Source: Anticarsia gemmatalis (lineage: Eukaryota > Arthropoda > Insecta > Lepidoptera > Erebidae). From it: a stretch of 64,000 bases of DNA. The position numbers were made by a program, and so were the translations under genes. The notes under the pieces were generated by a model, which was not told the DNA's origin, made no database searches, and was given only the letters and a program-made list of their open reading frames with translations. The stretch lies in contig NC_134747.1 of the NCBI RefSeq assembly GCF_050436995.1, positions 14,391,501 through 14,455,500 on the forward strand, read 5' to 3'. Positions 1 to 13,600 of this stretch are shown here, one piece after another (position 1 is the stretch's first letter; each line of letters opens with the position of its first letter).

Positions 1-39
1 CCGCTGTGAATGTGGCCAGTGCGCCACCATAGTCAGACA

Positions 40-121
40 TGAGCCCGACATCAGCCCGACAGCACCCGACAATACCCGACAACACCCGATGATACCCGAC
101 GTCACACGAACCCCCGACGTC
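40..121. repeat. Degenerate 10-11 bp minisatellite (CCCGAC core)
   Basis: About seven tandem units, each built round CCCGA or CCCGAC, occur at a 10-11 bp period (for example ACCCGACAAT, ACCCGACAAC, ACCCGATGAT). Units differ by one to four bases, so this is an old or slippage-generated array. The CCCGAC core recurs at 14602-14622, where GCGCCCGACT is followed by GTGCCCGACT. Confidence 0.7.
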
Positions 122-1873
122 CAATAATTAACACTACTTCATAAATGAATGTTTTCGACGTTAATTTATTAATGAGATTTCATGTCATACTCATTCACAG
201 TTATAAATTCGAGTTTTTATTTACGAAATTTAATTTTAACGCGAGAAATATGAAATTTCGGGACATGTTTTCATTACCTATACAATTTGTCTGACAATAA
301 GCGATTCAAAAGCCTTCATTTAAATCTGATGCAGACGCGTTTATTGTTTTTCATTTAACTATAAAGTATATTTAATTATTTACAAATAAACGGAGCCGCC
401 ATTTGTTTTATTTTAAACGAAGCGATATTTTACTGGATATATAAATTGGGTAATAATATGTATTGGTTCGAACCGCCTTGTTGCTTCAGGGGTAGGCAAT
501 CGGAAATGACAAAACTATTATGATTTTTACATTTGCATCATCACATTACATCTTGTCAATTTAATACAAATATGTTCACTGAGTTCATAAATATGCAAGT
601 CTATATAAGTAGAACATGTTATGTCGTCATTAATTCTATAATTATTTAATTTAGAGTAGCAAAATATACTTTATTTGTATATCTATTTAAACTAATTCTA
701 AAATTCAATAAACTGAAATCTATTAACATTTCAATTCCTCTAATAATTGACACGACATTAATGATCGATGACGGAACTAAGGCGGCCTATTAAAAATGCA
801 TTCGTCTCGAGGCGTCGATGTGACACGCGACAACCCTGTAGTCTCCTCATTAGGGGTACAAATTCGGCGATCGCTCACTACCGGCGACGCTAGGGGTGTC
901 ACGTGCTGATTGATTGTAATGTCCTTGGAATTGATTGAGGTTGACGGTTACTGAGAATACTGACGAGTTCGCGTGAAATGAATTTATTTTTGATTATATT
1001 GTGTTTGTGTTATTTATGGCTGAAGACGGTGTCCATTTTCAGGAACGTGCGATGGTTAAGATAGATAGCACAATAAAACTACGCCACTGATTATTAGTAC
1101 ATCCTTCTTTAAAATAAAATGAAACATTTAAAAAAAGTATAAATTAGAATTTTATTTAAACATCAAGAAAGTTTTTTTTTCCAAAAAAAATATTAGTAAG
1201 TAAGAACTACTAAGTATGGTACCAATGAATTGACACATGTTTATGATTTGAAAGTGCTCTTACTCTTCTGTCTTGTTACAAACAAATAAGTGTCTTATAT
1301 AATATTTCAATCACAATCATGCAATAAATTCACAACATAGCACTGTATGATAACAAAACTAGCATTATAAGTAGCTAGCATTAGAACTAATTAGAATATA
1401 ACAGAAATCAACTTCACATTAGGTACCCAAAAAAACATTTATACGACGAAGCACTTCTACATCCTTTCATGCAAGGAGTATCAAGTTTCATAAACATGCA
1501 ATAAAATCCAGCCAGTGGCAGCCCTACACTATATCGCAATTGTTATAAACCACCGCAGCGTCGACGTCTCGTTACGGGAACAACCCTGGCTCTCTGAACC
1601 ACTCCGCCCGTCCTTGTTATTTCTAACAATACTTTTAACATACAAATCAGTTTGCATACATTTCTATCTAATAGCTTATGCACGGGTAATTGTACAAAAT
1701 ATAACAATATATTATTGTGATGAGATTATATTTGTACTGAAAAGAAGTCATATCTTTTGGTTATCCAGTTCATAAACAGTTGTAATGCTCTAATCTCGGA
1801 TACCGGAGGTATCATTAAGACATTTTTTTAGTAAGTCTAAACTATGTCATGCAAGAATGAACTTCAATATACA

Positions 1874-1955
1874 TAAGCCATGTCTAAGGCTTTCGGGCGG
1901 CTTGAACAAATTTGACACTAGCTTGACTACTAGCCATACGATTAAAAAGAAGAAT
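1874..1955 (+). repeat. Interspersed-repeat 3' fragment (family copy 1)
   Basis: The stretch reads AAGCCATGTCTAAGGC, then GGGCGGCTTGAACAA, then CCATACGATTAAAAAGAAGAA. It matches the end of a second copy at 62530-62680 in the same order and orientation, with the core GGCTTGAACAA...TTTGA...CCATACGAT. From memory this is the 3' end of a repeat common in moths. Only the end is present here. Confidence 0.55.
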
Positions 1956-3712
1956 ATACATAAGATAACTTAAACTCAAAACAAATTGTAATTTGAAAAC
2001 CTAGATTAATGTATTCAAAATACCTAACAAGATAACACGAACAAAAAACCCTCAAACAAACCAACCATTCGTCCCGCATACATCCAGACGTTAATTATAC
2101 AAAAACCTAACCCTATTTATCAAGCACACTCATTACCAACTCCATTTAAAACGTAAAAACAAAGAAAACCCAACAAATTCGACCGAAACTCAATAACAAA
2201 GACAAAAGAAGAACAATTCACGAATCCGAGGCAAGTTTGTCTGAATGGATGTGCAGTCAGTCTAAACAGATGCTGGAGACATAATTAATAACCTAGGTGT
2301 ACAAAGGGCCTGCAAGCGAAGCACACAATGGCTTACTACTGGATTACGTTGAATAGAGGCGAGTACACGAGATAATACTAGTCCATGTAATTGAATGAAA
2401 GGATCCCAGTGACCCGAATGCGAGTTTAAATTATAACGTCTGTTGAAAGGCGAGTGATTTATTTGTCAGGTGTGGTCCTGTAGTTGGTCCTTTAGGAACT
2501 CCCAATTTGGGATCTTTCCTCCTCCAATTAGAGGATTTTGGAAACATGTTGGGTTTGGTTAACGTCTGTGTATAGATAGGTTTGTTTCTCACTGAGTTAT
2601 GGCAGAAGCATAAGCAAAGAGATTCATAGAAGCACTACTGCTACTGCAATATTAATACTTCCGCGTTATATTTCGTCTTCCCGAGTTCAGTTTTCAGAAT
2701 ATTTTTTTTTTCCTTTCTTAAGTTAATTAATATCCATTTAAACTAGCCTAATTGTTTAATTATAAGCACTTTTTGATACAAAAAAGTTCAATTTATTTCG
2801 CAACAGTATTTTCAATGTTCATTTTAAGATATAGATAGATACTTTTAACCGTCGTCGCACAATCTACCTGACTGTGACTCATTAGATTTTAGTTCTTATA
2901 GATGTCATCTAACATAATCCAAGGCATGAAATGTGACAACAACACATCGTATCTAAGACACTGCGTATAATTGTGGCAATGTTCTCTGGGCCGAGTCCCG
3001 GAGCGAGCTCCGCTTCCGATCTCGTTATCATACTAATGGACTCGCGGGGAGTGCGCATTATTGTATTGTTGCTCAAGGGACCGCGCTGCTCATATACTGG
3101 TTGTATAGCTAAAGTCACGTGAGCTTTATTAGCTACTCGTTAACCTATATTTAAATTGTGGTTTTTAGTTTTACCGGTATTAAGTCGTAATGTTTTGTGT
3201 TGTTAAGTTTTAATGCTTACGAACAATTTTGTAAAATTTGGAGGGCTATATTTAAATAAAAACCTCTATAAATATGTTCTTGAATAATCTTTGGAATGAT
3301 AAATTAACTATTGTCTATGAATGTCATCTGTCTCAATCTGAAGAATTTGAGTGATGTTTGTTGTGATAACATTTCACGCATTTCGTTCTCATAATAATTA
3401 TATCATCACATTATTAAAATATATAACCAGAGGATGCATTGTTGGGTTAGTATGAACAAAAAAATCCAAGTGTCGTCGTCTAATTTTATCCTCAAGAAAT
3501 CATAAATGTATTGAAAAACCAGCATGAGGTTAAGATAACAAAAGATTATCAAATATTCTTCTAACAAACTACAAACTTTTAGGCACAAACAGCCCTTTTC
3601 AGTATTACTCATCTCATAACTATCAACCAACATTCTGACAAAATAACTCCAGATTAAAATTCTCTCCACAATATTATCACAGTATTTCCTAACATATTCT
3701 CTTTGTCTACAG

Positions 3713-3848
3713 CTGGTGTCAGGACAGTGGACGTGCAGGCCGTGGAGGGCATGGTGGCGTCGTTCCCCTGCGACCTCGGCACCGCCGCCAACGACAAGGT
3801 CTACATGGTCTTCTGGTTCAGGGATGATGCTGGGATTCCATTATACAG
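3713..3848 (+). CDS. Internal coding exon, sidestep-family Ig-domain protein
   Basis: This 136-nt exon is bounded by a CTAAC branch-like motif, a pyrimidine tract and AG on the left, and by AG|GTACGT on the right. It encodes 44 complete codons plus two bases at each end, and begins G-V-R-T-V-D-V-Q-A-V-E-G. The order EG...V-A-S-F-P-C-D-L, then K-V-Y-M-V-F-W-F-R-D-D-A-G-I-P-L-Y, gives the B-strand cysteine and C-strand tryptophan of a V-type Ig fold. It matches the first Ig domain of Sidestep-family receptors, which are insect transmembrane adhesion proteins that bind Beat proteins in axon guidance. The following residue (codon AG|N) should be Ser or Arg; Ser would fit the family. The second half of the domain, with the partner cysteine, must be on the next exon, which I did not find in the window. 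The family is fairly sure. The exact paralogue (side, side-II to side-VIII, sometimes labelled nephrin-like) is not. Confidence 0.85.
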
Positions 3849-5517
3849 GTACGTCATGAAGCTGGTGTTAGTTAGGTAGATGATTTAGGTACTTTATGTT
3901 GAAAATTAGAGTTATTCGGCGTGTCATACCATGGATTAATTAAAGATGGATTCCATTTGAAACGATCTTACTGTCATGTTTCCGTGGATTGATTATAATT
4001 AGAATATGGTTTCAAAATTATAGAAGAAACGTGAGATTTCTTCTTCGGTATATCGATTTTATTTTACACCAGTCTATGTCAATATCCTTATTTATTAGCT
4101 GTATAATAACTGACCTAATGGGCACAGGAAAGGTGCGTTTAAATGTCTACCACTATGTGTGATGTGCCTGTTACATTAACTTGGCAATTCATTCATTTCA
4201 CCAATAACTTTAAAAGACTTTTCAAACACAAAACATTCCAATTCAAAATAAAAGAACTATCGTTATTCAAATTCAAGCCGGAGATTCAATCGCATAGAAA
4301 ACAGTTTTTAAAAGAAAGTGCTTATCTGTAGTTGGTGGAAGTTGGCAAGTAAAAGAAAGAAACAAAAAATAAACTTTTGTTCTGTAGGTTTAACTGGCTG
4401 TAGGTGCGAGTGAGATAGCTGTTCTTGTTGCTATCGGTGTTCGTGATAATTGCCTGAAGCGCTGGTTTTCACACTGTATGGTAGTTTTGCAGACGGTATT
4501 TGCTATAGTTACGTCGGAAGCGAAGGCAATCGAAGTGTGAAAATGTGTTTGCTTGTCGCTCTTTTGTAGTATAGGCGAGACCTCAAACATTGTATCACTC
4601 ACTCTTTGCTTTCACATTAAAATTTAACGTAAAAACGGTTGAACTCATTTGCCTGAAGTTTGGCTCGGTGATAGTTTATAACCTTAAGAAGGACAGGTTT
4701 CCTTCAAAATATTATTTTGGCAAAATAAGCACGTCTATACCTTAGTGGGACTATTTACAGACGGTTCCTGTACTGAACATTTTTATAGTGTAGTTAGGAA
4801 AACAAAAAATCTCTTAACTTTTTCACTATGAAATAAGGTACGTTTAAGTAGTTAAAGTGGTCAGTTTGTCTTTGTAGCTCGTTGAGAGTCGCGACAAGTG
4901 ACGGTGCATGCAATTTGTAAAGTTTACAACCTTGCCTCGGAATATGCAAGTTTAACACGACACCTAGCCAGAGAGCTTAGCTTGATTAGAGCGGGCAGCG
5001 ATTTAATCTTTGTTATTATTTGATTTTTTTCTGGTGGAGGTGTTTTCTGATGTAAAAATGCTATTTAATATAATTTTGGACCTTGGTTTCTAGTTGCTTT
5101 TGTGGATGCTCTAGACTTCTGAAAATCTTCTTAGGCAAAGATATATTCGACTCAAATATTACTCAACTAACGGAACTGCGACATCAAAAATAATATATGT
5201 CTGAGAGCAATTATCGTCTCTGAGTCCCTAAATAATAATGAACTGTACTTAATATATATTCAGAAATTTTACTAGGTGTTAAATAGCACTAAAATAAACA
5301 AGAACAAGTCAACAAACTTAAAGAAAAAATATTAGTATTCAAATTTACAAGCGCCCAGTCCCAAAATTTTGTTCAGTGTCATAAATACGGGAAGTTTTGA
5401 AGAATGTTTTATTTACGCCGCTCTGTCCGTGCCACTGAGCGGCAACTTTACGTCGCGCGACAAAACTCCGCGTCACAAGAAACAAGAGCTCTGTACAACA
5501 ATAATTAATTCATAGCG

Positions 5518-5563
5518 TGTCGCCGCGACACGCGACTCGCGACACCCCGCGACAAGTCGCGAC
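5518..5563. repeat. CGCGAC-rich cluster
   Basis: At least five CGCGAC or GTCGCGAC-type hexamers occur in 46 bp, within a CpG-rich patch that stands out from the AT-rich surroundings. The units are irregularly spaced, so this is a motif cluster rather than a true tandem array. No function can be assigned. Confidence 0.4.
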
Positions 5564-7307
5564 CTCCCCGTGTAACCTCGTCTAATAGAATCTCAACAAC
5601 TTTTTTGTCTACTTAGTTAAAACTGTTACAACTTAAAATTCTAACTCCGAACTTCAAAGAATATTTTCCTACTACGAAGCACATTTACATTTTAAATAGT
5701 TCCAGTTAAAGCACTACTGTGAGTACAGTGAGTACTGTGACTACTGATAAACAGCTTCTCTCGTCGAAGTAATAACTGTAAATTGTAACGAGCACACGCC
5801 CTGTGACAGATGGCTGCGACTCGCCTAAATTACACGCGCAAATAAGTACGCAATAAAACAAATTATGAAAAAAACATGAAGTAACATGAGCCGCGCTATC
5901 ACGGTAAACACACTACTGAGCCGCTTTCAAAAGGTCCCTTTTTAATTTATTCAAGTCTGAAATATTTCATTCGCATAACGAGCTCATTGTCTAACTTTAT
6001 GATTCCATATTTCCCGTATTTATAAAAGTTACCCTCGACGGAATTAAGAGTCTCGGCGCGGTGAGGTGTCGCCTCCTGTTCATTAGGACTCGTGTATTTA
6101 TATAATTAAAGCGCACAATAAGGCGGGGCAGCCACCCGCGCCGCCGCACGCCGCTGCACGCCGCGCGGCTCGCAGGGCCCGACGACGACGGTCGCACAAC
6201 TTTTCGTATTAATTAAAAACGAGGCGTAGAAACGCGTCATCACCTCTGGAAAATCGCGGCTAACCGTCCCGTCCCTATCGCTTCACACATCTACAAAAGG
6301 TCCGGCTAAACTTTAATACGCTTTAAAAGTTCCCGAATATTTCACTGTTTTAGCCACTTAAGACAAATTGCTTCGCCCGTTTTGGGGGTTATTTTTTTCT
6401 CGCGCGCGAACTCGTCCGGGCCCGTAATTTCACCGTTCGTTGGTTCATTTCTGGCGTCGAATTTTGGCGTTTTTCAACGGGTCGGGGCGTCGTCGGAGCG
6501 TCGGCTTATATACTCGGAGTTACAAGCGCGCGATATGCTTTTACAAGTTTGCGGCGCGCCCCGTCGCTTGAAGCTAGTCGGTCGGCGGGCGGCGGCGGGC
6601 GACGGGCACGTGCGATTTGCAGCTGAATGCTTTCACGATAATGAAGAGGTTCCTATCTCTTTAAGATTAGTTTTCTCTTGTGAACAGAAGTTTGCGCGAC
6701 GCCTATGTTGTTTCCAACATTTAATTCTCGAATTAGTGAGGAAAGTTAGTCCATTGAATGTTTGAATGTGTGTTACAGGTTTTGTTATCAGTAATGTGAA
6801 ATAGAAATGGTTGGGAATCTAATGAGTTATTGCGGCTGAATGACATTCTAACGCCATAGATCCGGTAAATAAAGGTAGTGAATGGCACAGAGCGACATGG
6901 CGACAGTGACGAACGACTCACATAAACCATGGATTGGGCACACATGCGATTATTTAATCGCAAGCGTGTAGCTATTGATTTGTTAGAGACCAGAATGATT
7001 TATGAGACAAATTGAAACGTTCTAATTCGACACGGAAACTCGCTCCACGGGATGTTTTGTACAACAACATATACAATTAAAACAGGTGATAGACTGCTCT
7101 TTTAATGATCATTTTGTTTTTTTTTGTTTGCCTCGTCTCGCTATAATTTTGTCACTACTTGGTTGTATTTGTGAACAAAGGACATGGTCTCGTTTTGTAT
7201 AGAGAGTGGTTTTAGGTTCATAGCATTTTTTAAGCAGCTTGAACTTTTAGACATGAATAGAGCATAATGAAAAGGGTGTTAAATGACAAAAATAAAAATT
7301 ATTTACA

Positions 7308-7555
7308 CCTGCATTTTTTTGTAAATCAATTTTGAAAATTCGTTTACTATCAGATTATTACTCAAATAACAGCAACATTATAAGTATTATTATAATGGCA
7401 ACATCAGACGCATATGTCGTAGTTGTCATAAATCTGTGGTTGTCTATACAAAACGTTCCGTTATACATAGTTTGACAACAATTAAGAAATAAAACGCTCC
7501 ATTTTATGTAACAAATGCATTATAAGTGTTGTTATTTTTCTCATGAATGCAGGTG
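7308..7555. mobile_element. Possible palindromic MITE-like element
   Basis: ACACCTGCAT near the left end is the inverse of ATGCAGGTGT near the right end. Internal to these, AATAACAGCAACATTATAA on the left is approximately the inverse of TTATAAGTGTTGTTATT on the right. Two nested inverted blocks about 240 bp apart suggest a small inverted-repeat element. No clear target duplication is visible and the true ends are uncertain. Confidence 0.35.
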
Positions 7556-8211
7556 TTGAAAAATCTATTTTTTTGTAATATCCGTACACTTTAAGATACT
7601 CTATGCATATAAGTAAAATTTATTCTGCTTAATAAATGTTTGTATTTTAGGGCCAAAACGGGACATGTCCTTTTGTTAATTTTCAAACTGACGCTTGAAG
7701 TTATTCATCCCATAGAATTTCAACATGACTCATACAACACATGTTTTGCATCACTGAAAGGTAAAATTCCACTGCACCCATACTCACACACGCAAGCAAA
7801 AACGTAGATAGCAACTTTCCAATTGACGGAGCATAAAGCTTCCTCATCGACTAACTTACTAATAAAGGCAACGTCGCAGTGACGACGGCGGCACGACAAC
7901 GTAACGACACCGTAACGACACGGTCGCGGCACGCAGTCGATACTGCTCGTTAAATTAACACGCGCACATGATCCGCTCACGGTGTAATGCGCGAATTATT
8001 TGTATGTATTTATGTATGTATAATACCTGTTAATATCTGTCGTGGGGTGATGTGCAGTCATGTGTGAGAGCGGGATAGAAGGATATAGGCGATTGTTTAA
8101 AATGTTAGATGAACGTACAATATTAAATACATCAATACAATGTTGGGTAAAATCGGTGGTAGCTCGTAGCACAATCGATGGGTTTATAGTAGAACAAAAT
8201 AAAAGTATTTG

Positions 8212-8300
8212 GCGACGAAAAAGAGTGGTCAAGAGTTTCTTGCCAGCTCTTCTCGTTGGTCCTTCCGGACTAGCGATAAATTCACCTACTGTATTTGACC
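8212..8300 (+). repeat. Lepidopteran interspersed-repeat fragment
   Basis: The stretch GAGTTTCTTGCCAGCTCTTC followed by TCGTTGGTCCTTCC resembles a sequence I recall as the 3' end of an abundant moth/butterfly repeat (GAGTTTCTTGCCGGCTCTTC type). The 82-codon open frame over it at 8060-8308 is therefore unlikely to be a gene. Identification is from memory only. Confidence 0.45.
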
Positions 8301-10545
8301 ATCAATAGCGTCTGTACTAATAAAAGAATTGATGATTTTTATAACTCTCTATGAGCCTTATAAACTGTGCAACTGAATCTTGATGATAAGAAATTGTATT
8401 GTGAATTGTCCCATATTATCATGACGTGTGTAAACTATGCTGGATCGACTTGCAGTTTCACATTTTCATGAACCCATTTTTATAGGTGACTTTAAATAAT
8501 ACCCAGATTGTTAAATTCTATTACTTCACGATATTAATAACAACAAAGTACAAAAAACAAAAAAAATATAACAGAAAATATACAGGTTTTTTTCCAAAAT
8601 GTTCACGATGACCGCAATCGCACGCACTTATCACAGTAGTCCAATACCAAAATGACATAAAATCAACGGCACGATAAACAGTATCGTCATTTTACAATTA
8701 ACGAAATAACAAGCCTCACTAATTAGTTTGTTTCCACGTAATTGTTTTATTGGATGGAAAAATAAATGGCGCTCCTGATCCCTGAATATTTGCTCCGGGA
8801 AAGGATTCGATTGAATCAGGGATACTTTTTAAAATATTTTTTGTTACTGTACTTGATTAATCCTGGGTTTACTTTAATTGTTTAATTCTTTGATACTCGA
8901 ACAGATTCAGAATTCTTTTGATACTTTGATTTTCACTTTTATATCACACTTACAATCGCATTCCATCCATACGAATATAATAGTTCCGCTCACGAATTTT
9001 GTTTGCATTTAAACCTTTCCAATGTCTTAAAGACAATTTTAACAAAAACAAAAAGTCGATTTGGTTCAGCAGTTTTTGAGTTTTGCGCTAAGATACAAAT
9101 TTGGCGATTCATTTTTAAATATAAAGTATGACGAAACAAATTAACTGATTTGGGTAATTCGACAGGATATAGACAAGGACTACTACTACGACTATTTATA
9201 AAAATAACAGGTATACTGATACAAATCAGTTGCAAATTACTTTTAAGAACAAAAGAAAAAGAGAACCTCCTTTTTTTGGATCGGTTGTCTTTAATAAAAT
9301 AATTTATGTTCATATTTATATCGCGTATTTCATAAAATTCTGTGATTTCTCAAACACAGTTTATTTCAAAACACAATAGTAAACTTTGTCAGTTGAAGTT
9401 AATTCTCGCTAACTTATATATGAATACGTACGCAGTGCATTATGTTTTGAAAGCCTCTCTCAGCTTTCAGTAAATTCGGACTAAATCCTTCTGATGGAAT
9501 GCATCACGTTTGGTATAATTTTGACGCGTTTGCAAGGATTATCTTTATACAAAAGAAAACGGTTTAACTGAGTTTCTTTGCCATACTTTTTGTCATATTG
9601 CAGAGCTAGGGTTTAATAGAAGAACAATACAAAATGTAGCTTTAATTTAACATGCATTGTTATTTAAGTTTTTTTGGTAATGTTTTCAATTAGTGCAGAA
9701 TTTAGTGACGCAAATATTTTTTACGAATTCTTTATCATTAAATAATTTCTATTGCCTGTGAGGATTAAGTCGAGTCGTCCTCAATGCGCTTACTAACACA
9801 TTTGGCGATTCATTCTTACTTACATAACATTATAGAATTAACAGGAACTTGGATTTCTACCTTGGAATACTGGACTTTTCAGCGAAGATTTAAAACTTAA
9901 AGGTTTAAAACATATTTTTCTATTTGTGGTAACTAGAATAATACACGTACTAGTCCTAGCGATCTATTCTATTTACTTCAGCTATCGTATAATAAATCAT
10001 AATAATATTAAGTAGTGTATCGTGTGTCATGAGTGCGGGGCGGAAGTGAGGGTTAGTAAAGGCATCCTTCTACGACTGACTGTGTGTCTGATGAGAGTTA
10101 CGTTATCTGCTGCTTTTGTTTTGGTTTCTACTGTTTTATAGATTTCCATGTAATTGCAGTAATATATGTATATAATGTTTTATTTATGACTGAGTAAAAG
10201 TTTATTAACATATACCTACCTACCATGCTGTACAAATTATTTTCTTAAGTAAACTTTAAGTAAGTATTGCCTACTGCCGTGGTGGCGATACTTGAGGTGC
10301 CCGTGTGCCATGGTTGTTTCTTTCGTCAATAAAAATTAACATTTAAGGAATCAAAAAGTACGTTTATATCAATTCAACATTTAAATATCGGAACTCAAAA
10401 AACATTACGATCTTTTAAAACCTTTACAAAATGTCAACAACAAATTCGCAAAAGTACTCATAAAAGATATCAGTGAAACAGCATTTATTTCCATTTACAT
10501 TTGCTCCTTGTATCGAGCAGTTCAGCAGTTCAGCTGTGCGAGCTA

Positions 10546-10587
10546 ATTGGCTCCATGTCCGCGTTGCTATGGCAACCGGTGACGTCA
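10546..10587 (+). promoter_or_regulatory. Composite CCAAT / RFX X-box / CRE cluster
   Basis: Three consensus sites fall within 42 bp. ATTGG (an inverted CCAAT box) is at 10546-10550. GTTGCTATGGCAAC, an RFX X-box with two GTTGC/GCAAC half-sites, is at 10563-10576. TGACGTCA, the full palindromic CREB/ATF site, is at 10580-10587. X-box and CRE are 3 bp apart, as in composite RFX-CREB modules of animal promoters. The cluster lies in a short CpG-richer patch in the intron. RFX factors drive ciliary and sensory-neuron genes in insects. That this is an active enhancer or internal promoter is inference. Confidence 0.55.
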
Positions 10588-10699
10588 CTAATCCGCGAAT
10601 CATACGCCGCGAGCGTCGCTTTTGTATCTGTCATCAAAAGTTTACGAGAACGGCGTGCATTTGCGACGGGAAATATACGAGCTTAACGTAACGGAATAT

Positions 10700-13600
10700 A
10701 TCATACTAATTGGTTCACAGCGTTTATATTTCACTATAAAAATATTTTTATTTTTTTTACGTGTTTCGTACATGTGTTTTTCATAGGTAGGTTTTTTTTA
10801 CAGGGAACATAATAATATTATTATATTATGTAAACCAGTCTTATATTAAAGAGTCTATGGTCCTTTTGTATAAAAGAGGTATTAATTGAATAGCAGACTT
10901 GGAAAAAATGCGTGACAATATGAACGTATGTAGCAGACTTTTATAATTGCTGAGGAATCAAATAATGAATGCTATCGTTAATTTCACTCCTTAACGTTTC
11001 GTGCTCACAAATTGACTGCCAGCTAAACGCTATTGTGGGTGCAAGCTATCCGTAGGCCGATACTCCTAATGAGAAACTTCCAATTAAATGCAAATATTCA
11101 AACTGCGCTCTATAATATTAAGGAAAGCAATTCCAAAATCAGTATCAATAATACAGAGCCGGTAGGAAATTAAATATTAATTCTAGTACATTTCTATTAC
11201 ATTATACTTTATGTCAAACATCACCATTATTATATTCTCTAGCGTCTGCAGGTAGCTCAACAATTGGCTGCAACTTCGTTACTCCCACGGCGTAGTCTCC
11301 ATCGTGTCTCATAACAGAATTATCGACTTTAAATTAAACAGTTCCCAAGTAGCTAATTCTCCCTCTTGTCGATAGCCCAGCTCCTAACGATATTAGCTAT
11401 CGGGCTTCGAGCCACTTGGAGGGAGTTCGACGCAGTTGTAGTCAGGCGCCGCGGCATTCCTCGCGAGGCATTTAATATCGCCCGTGTCGGATATTTGAAC
11501 GAATTCAATAATATCCTCCCAAATTTTTTGTTGTATGTTCCCGTGTAAATATTTTAGTGAATTCCCTTGTGTGTATTGCATGTAATATCGTTACCATGTT
11601 CCAAGCACCTATAACGTTTGAAGTACGCATCGGAACTGGAAATAGAATCGATAACTGCTTTAGTATCCAAGAATGTGGAGCTCCCGAGTTTGGTCTAAGT
11701 GTTATTGGGTTTTTCCTTTAGGAATTTTTCAAAAGGAAACTTCAGTCACCTCCTTAGAAATTGCAAGAGTTTTACTGAAAATAAACTGACTAATCTGAAA
11801 GAAAAAATGTAATTTTGATACTTAGTCTGCTTCTTTGAGGAAAGCAAATGTTCCTTATTGAAAAAAAGGAGAGTCTGCGCCGCGATTGACTAATTACGAA
11901 GTTATTAATAAACGAAGACAAGGTATCAGTTACAAAGGCAGGTTTAATCTGTATTTTTCATTGAAGAGCTCCTCGGTAGGAAGCAGGCTAGCTAATTTAA
12001 AATATTCGCGTTCAGTGCAAAGTTTAATTGGAAAACGCGACTCTTAGTTGTGAATTAACGTAGAACGAGGAACTCTAGGTGTGTTGGTGTCTCTGTCTTT
12101 GCTTGTGTTGTAAGTCGGATAGCTTGGAATTTATTAGGACTTATGTATTCGTTATGTACGGTTACGTAGCTGTTTTAATTAAGTTTCGTTATATGGCTGT
12201 TGTTGAATTTGATTATTTTGTAGTGAGAGGAATCTTAGGGCTTTCAACTCGGATTTCGTTTACTGCACGTTTACACTTTGATACTGTGATAGTTATTTCA
12301 GCTGCTTTATGTTGTTCGTCGTTTTCAGAAACTATTAAAATTTTCATTAGGTAATTTAATACGTTTTATAAAATATCAGCTTTCAATAAATTACCTGAAT
12401 AGTTTACAATATTAATGATTTCAGCTACACATTCTACTATTAATGAAAACTAAAGCCCAGTTTTAAATTAAATAATTATTTGAAACTTTAGAATTATTAA
12501 TATGTTTGTTCAGTAAGGTTTCAATGTGCGTATTGAATTAGGTTCGTATGAATTATGTCATGTTGTTTGGCCACGGGCGCATTGTTCATTATTCAGCGTT
12601 CATTACTCTGGAGGCGTATTCATTGCTGGCTCGACTCGCAGGGCGGGGGACTATTATCATAAAATAGCAGTGATGTAACTCTCGTGTTTCTTTTGTATCT
12701 AGTTCTTAGAAGATTTGGTAGTCTAGAATAATGAATGCGAGATTAACATGCTCGGCTTTATTTATTAGTCGATGTTTAATCTTTGATATTTAGTTAAAAC
12801 AAAATTTTAAGCAATAGCAATGATTTCATAGTTTGGGTTCGTCTCTCTTGGGTCTTAAATGTATCTAATTATTTTACTCGGTATTTAATAGAGTAGTATT
12901 TTAAAACCCTCTATTCAGAATATAATTGGTATGTGTAAACCAGTATATTGTTTATTCACGTGCCTGCAACGTTGGCATGATTTTCGAGTGCGCTCGCGTC
13001 ACGGCAGCCGTCGGGGTACAATTGACGGCCCACCTTGCCTGTTTGCTCAAAATAATGAGCCTTGTTGATTGCCAGTGACGCGCAATTTGATATCAGCCTA
13101 ACGTGCTCAGAATAAAGTAACCATTCCACTAAAGCTTATACCACGAAATTCAATTTCGTGTATTTCAATTTATCGTGAATTAGAAATGATTTCGTATTCA
13201 ATTTTGATTGAAATGATAATGGTTTGTGCTAGTTTTCATTTAGTTTACCTCGTGATGGTTTCTGATACTTTTCAATCAATGTTCAAAGTGAATTTTGTAG
13301 ACGATTACTCATTATTATTTATTAAAATTTGATTTATTTTGTAGTTAACTTAATGTCAAAGTTATTTACGCCATTTTGACTACATTTAACGACAGCTGTA
13401 TTATTCAACAATAACATATCGCTTTATAAACACACTATTGCACAGGTTTATATTAAACAATAACAAACGGCCATCCATTTCTGATCTGATTTGGTGAATC
13501 CATCTATTCATCTCTGAACTGACTGTTCATTTACCGAATAGTTAATGCAATTGGCACTAAGTAGGCACAAACCTAAATGCAATGATTATAACCGTATCCA

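Larger units (their letters stand above)
1..3712. other. Non-coding: upstream intron or 5' flank of the Ig-domain gene
   Basis: This is AT-rich sequence with no supportable exon. It contains the decamer tandem repeat at 40-121 and a short interspersed-repeat fragment near 1874-1955, both listed separately. About 2030-2230 is notably A/C-rich on the + strand. The last ~25 bases are a strong intron 3' end: a CTAAC branch-point-like motif at 3689-3693, a pyrimidine-rich tract and AG at 3711-3712. At least the right-hand part is therefore intron. Whether the gene's first exon lies to the left of the window cannot be told. Confidence 0.6.
3849..10540. other. Giant intron, part 1: no gene seen
   Basis: The donor GTACGT at 3849 opens this intron. 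No splice-bounded exon with recognisable protein was found on either strand. CpG-rich islands lie at about 5410-5580 (GCGAC-rich), 6040-6200 and 6370-6610; the last has a 127-codon frame with a non-ATG start that resembles no known protein. A possible palindromic element lies at 7308-7555 and a repeat fragment at 8212-8300. A short GTAT-rich tract lies near 8000-8022. Confidence 0.55.

Noticed and set aside
40..121. CRISPR-like array
   Set aside because: The units are 10-11 bp with no spacers. This is an ordinary degenerate minisatellite in an insect genome.
4386..4625. Possible inverted-repeat element (TTTTCACACT and AGTGTGAAAA about 70 bp apart)
   Set aside because: Only the inner 10-bp block pairs well. 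The outer sequences align poorly and no target duplication was found.
6382..6765. 127-codon frame starting at a non-ATG codon
   Set aside because: GC-rich composition explains the open frame. The protein is low in recognisable structure and has no clear start or neighbours.
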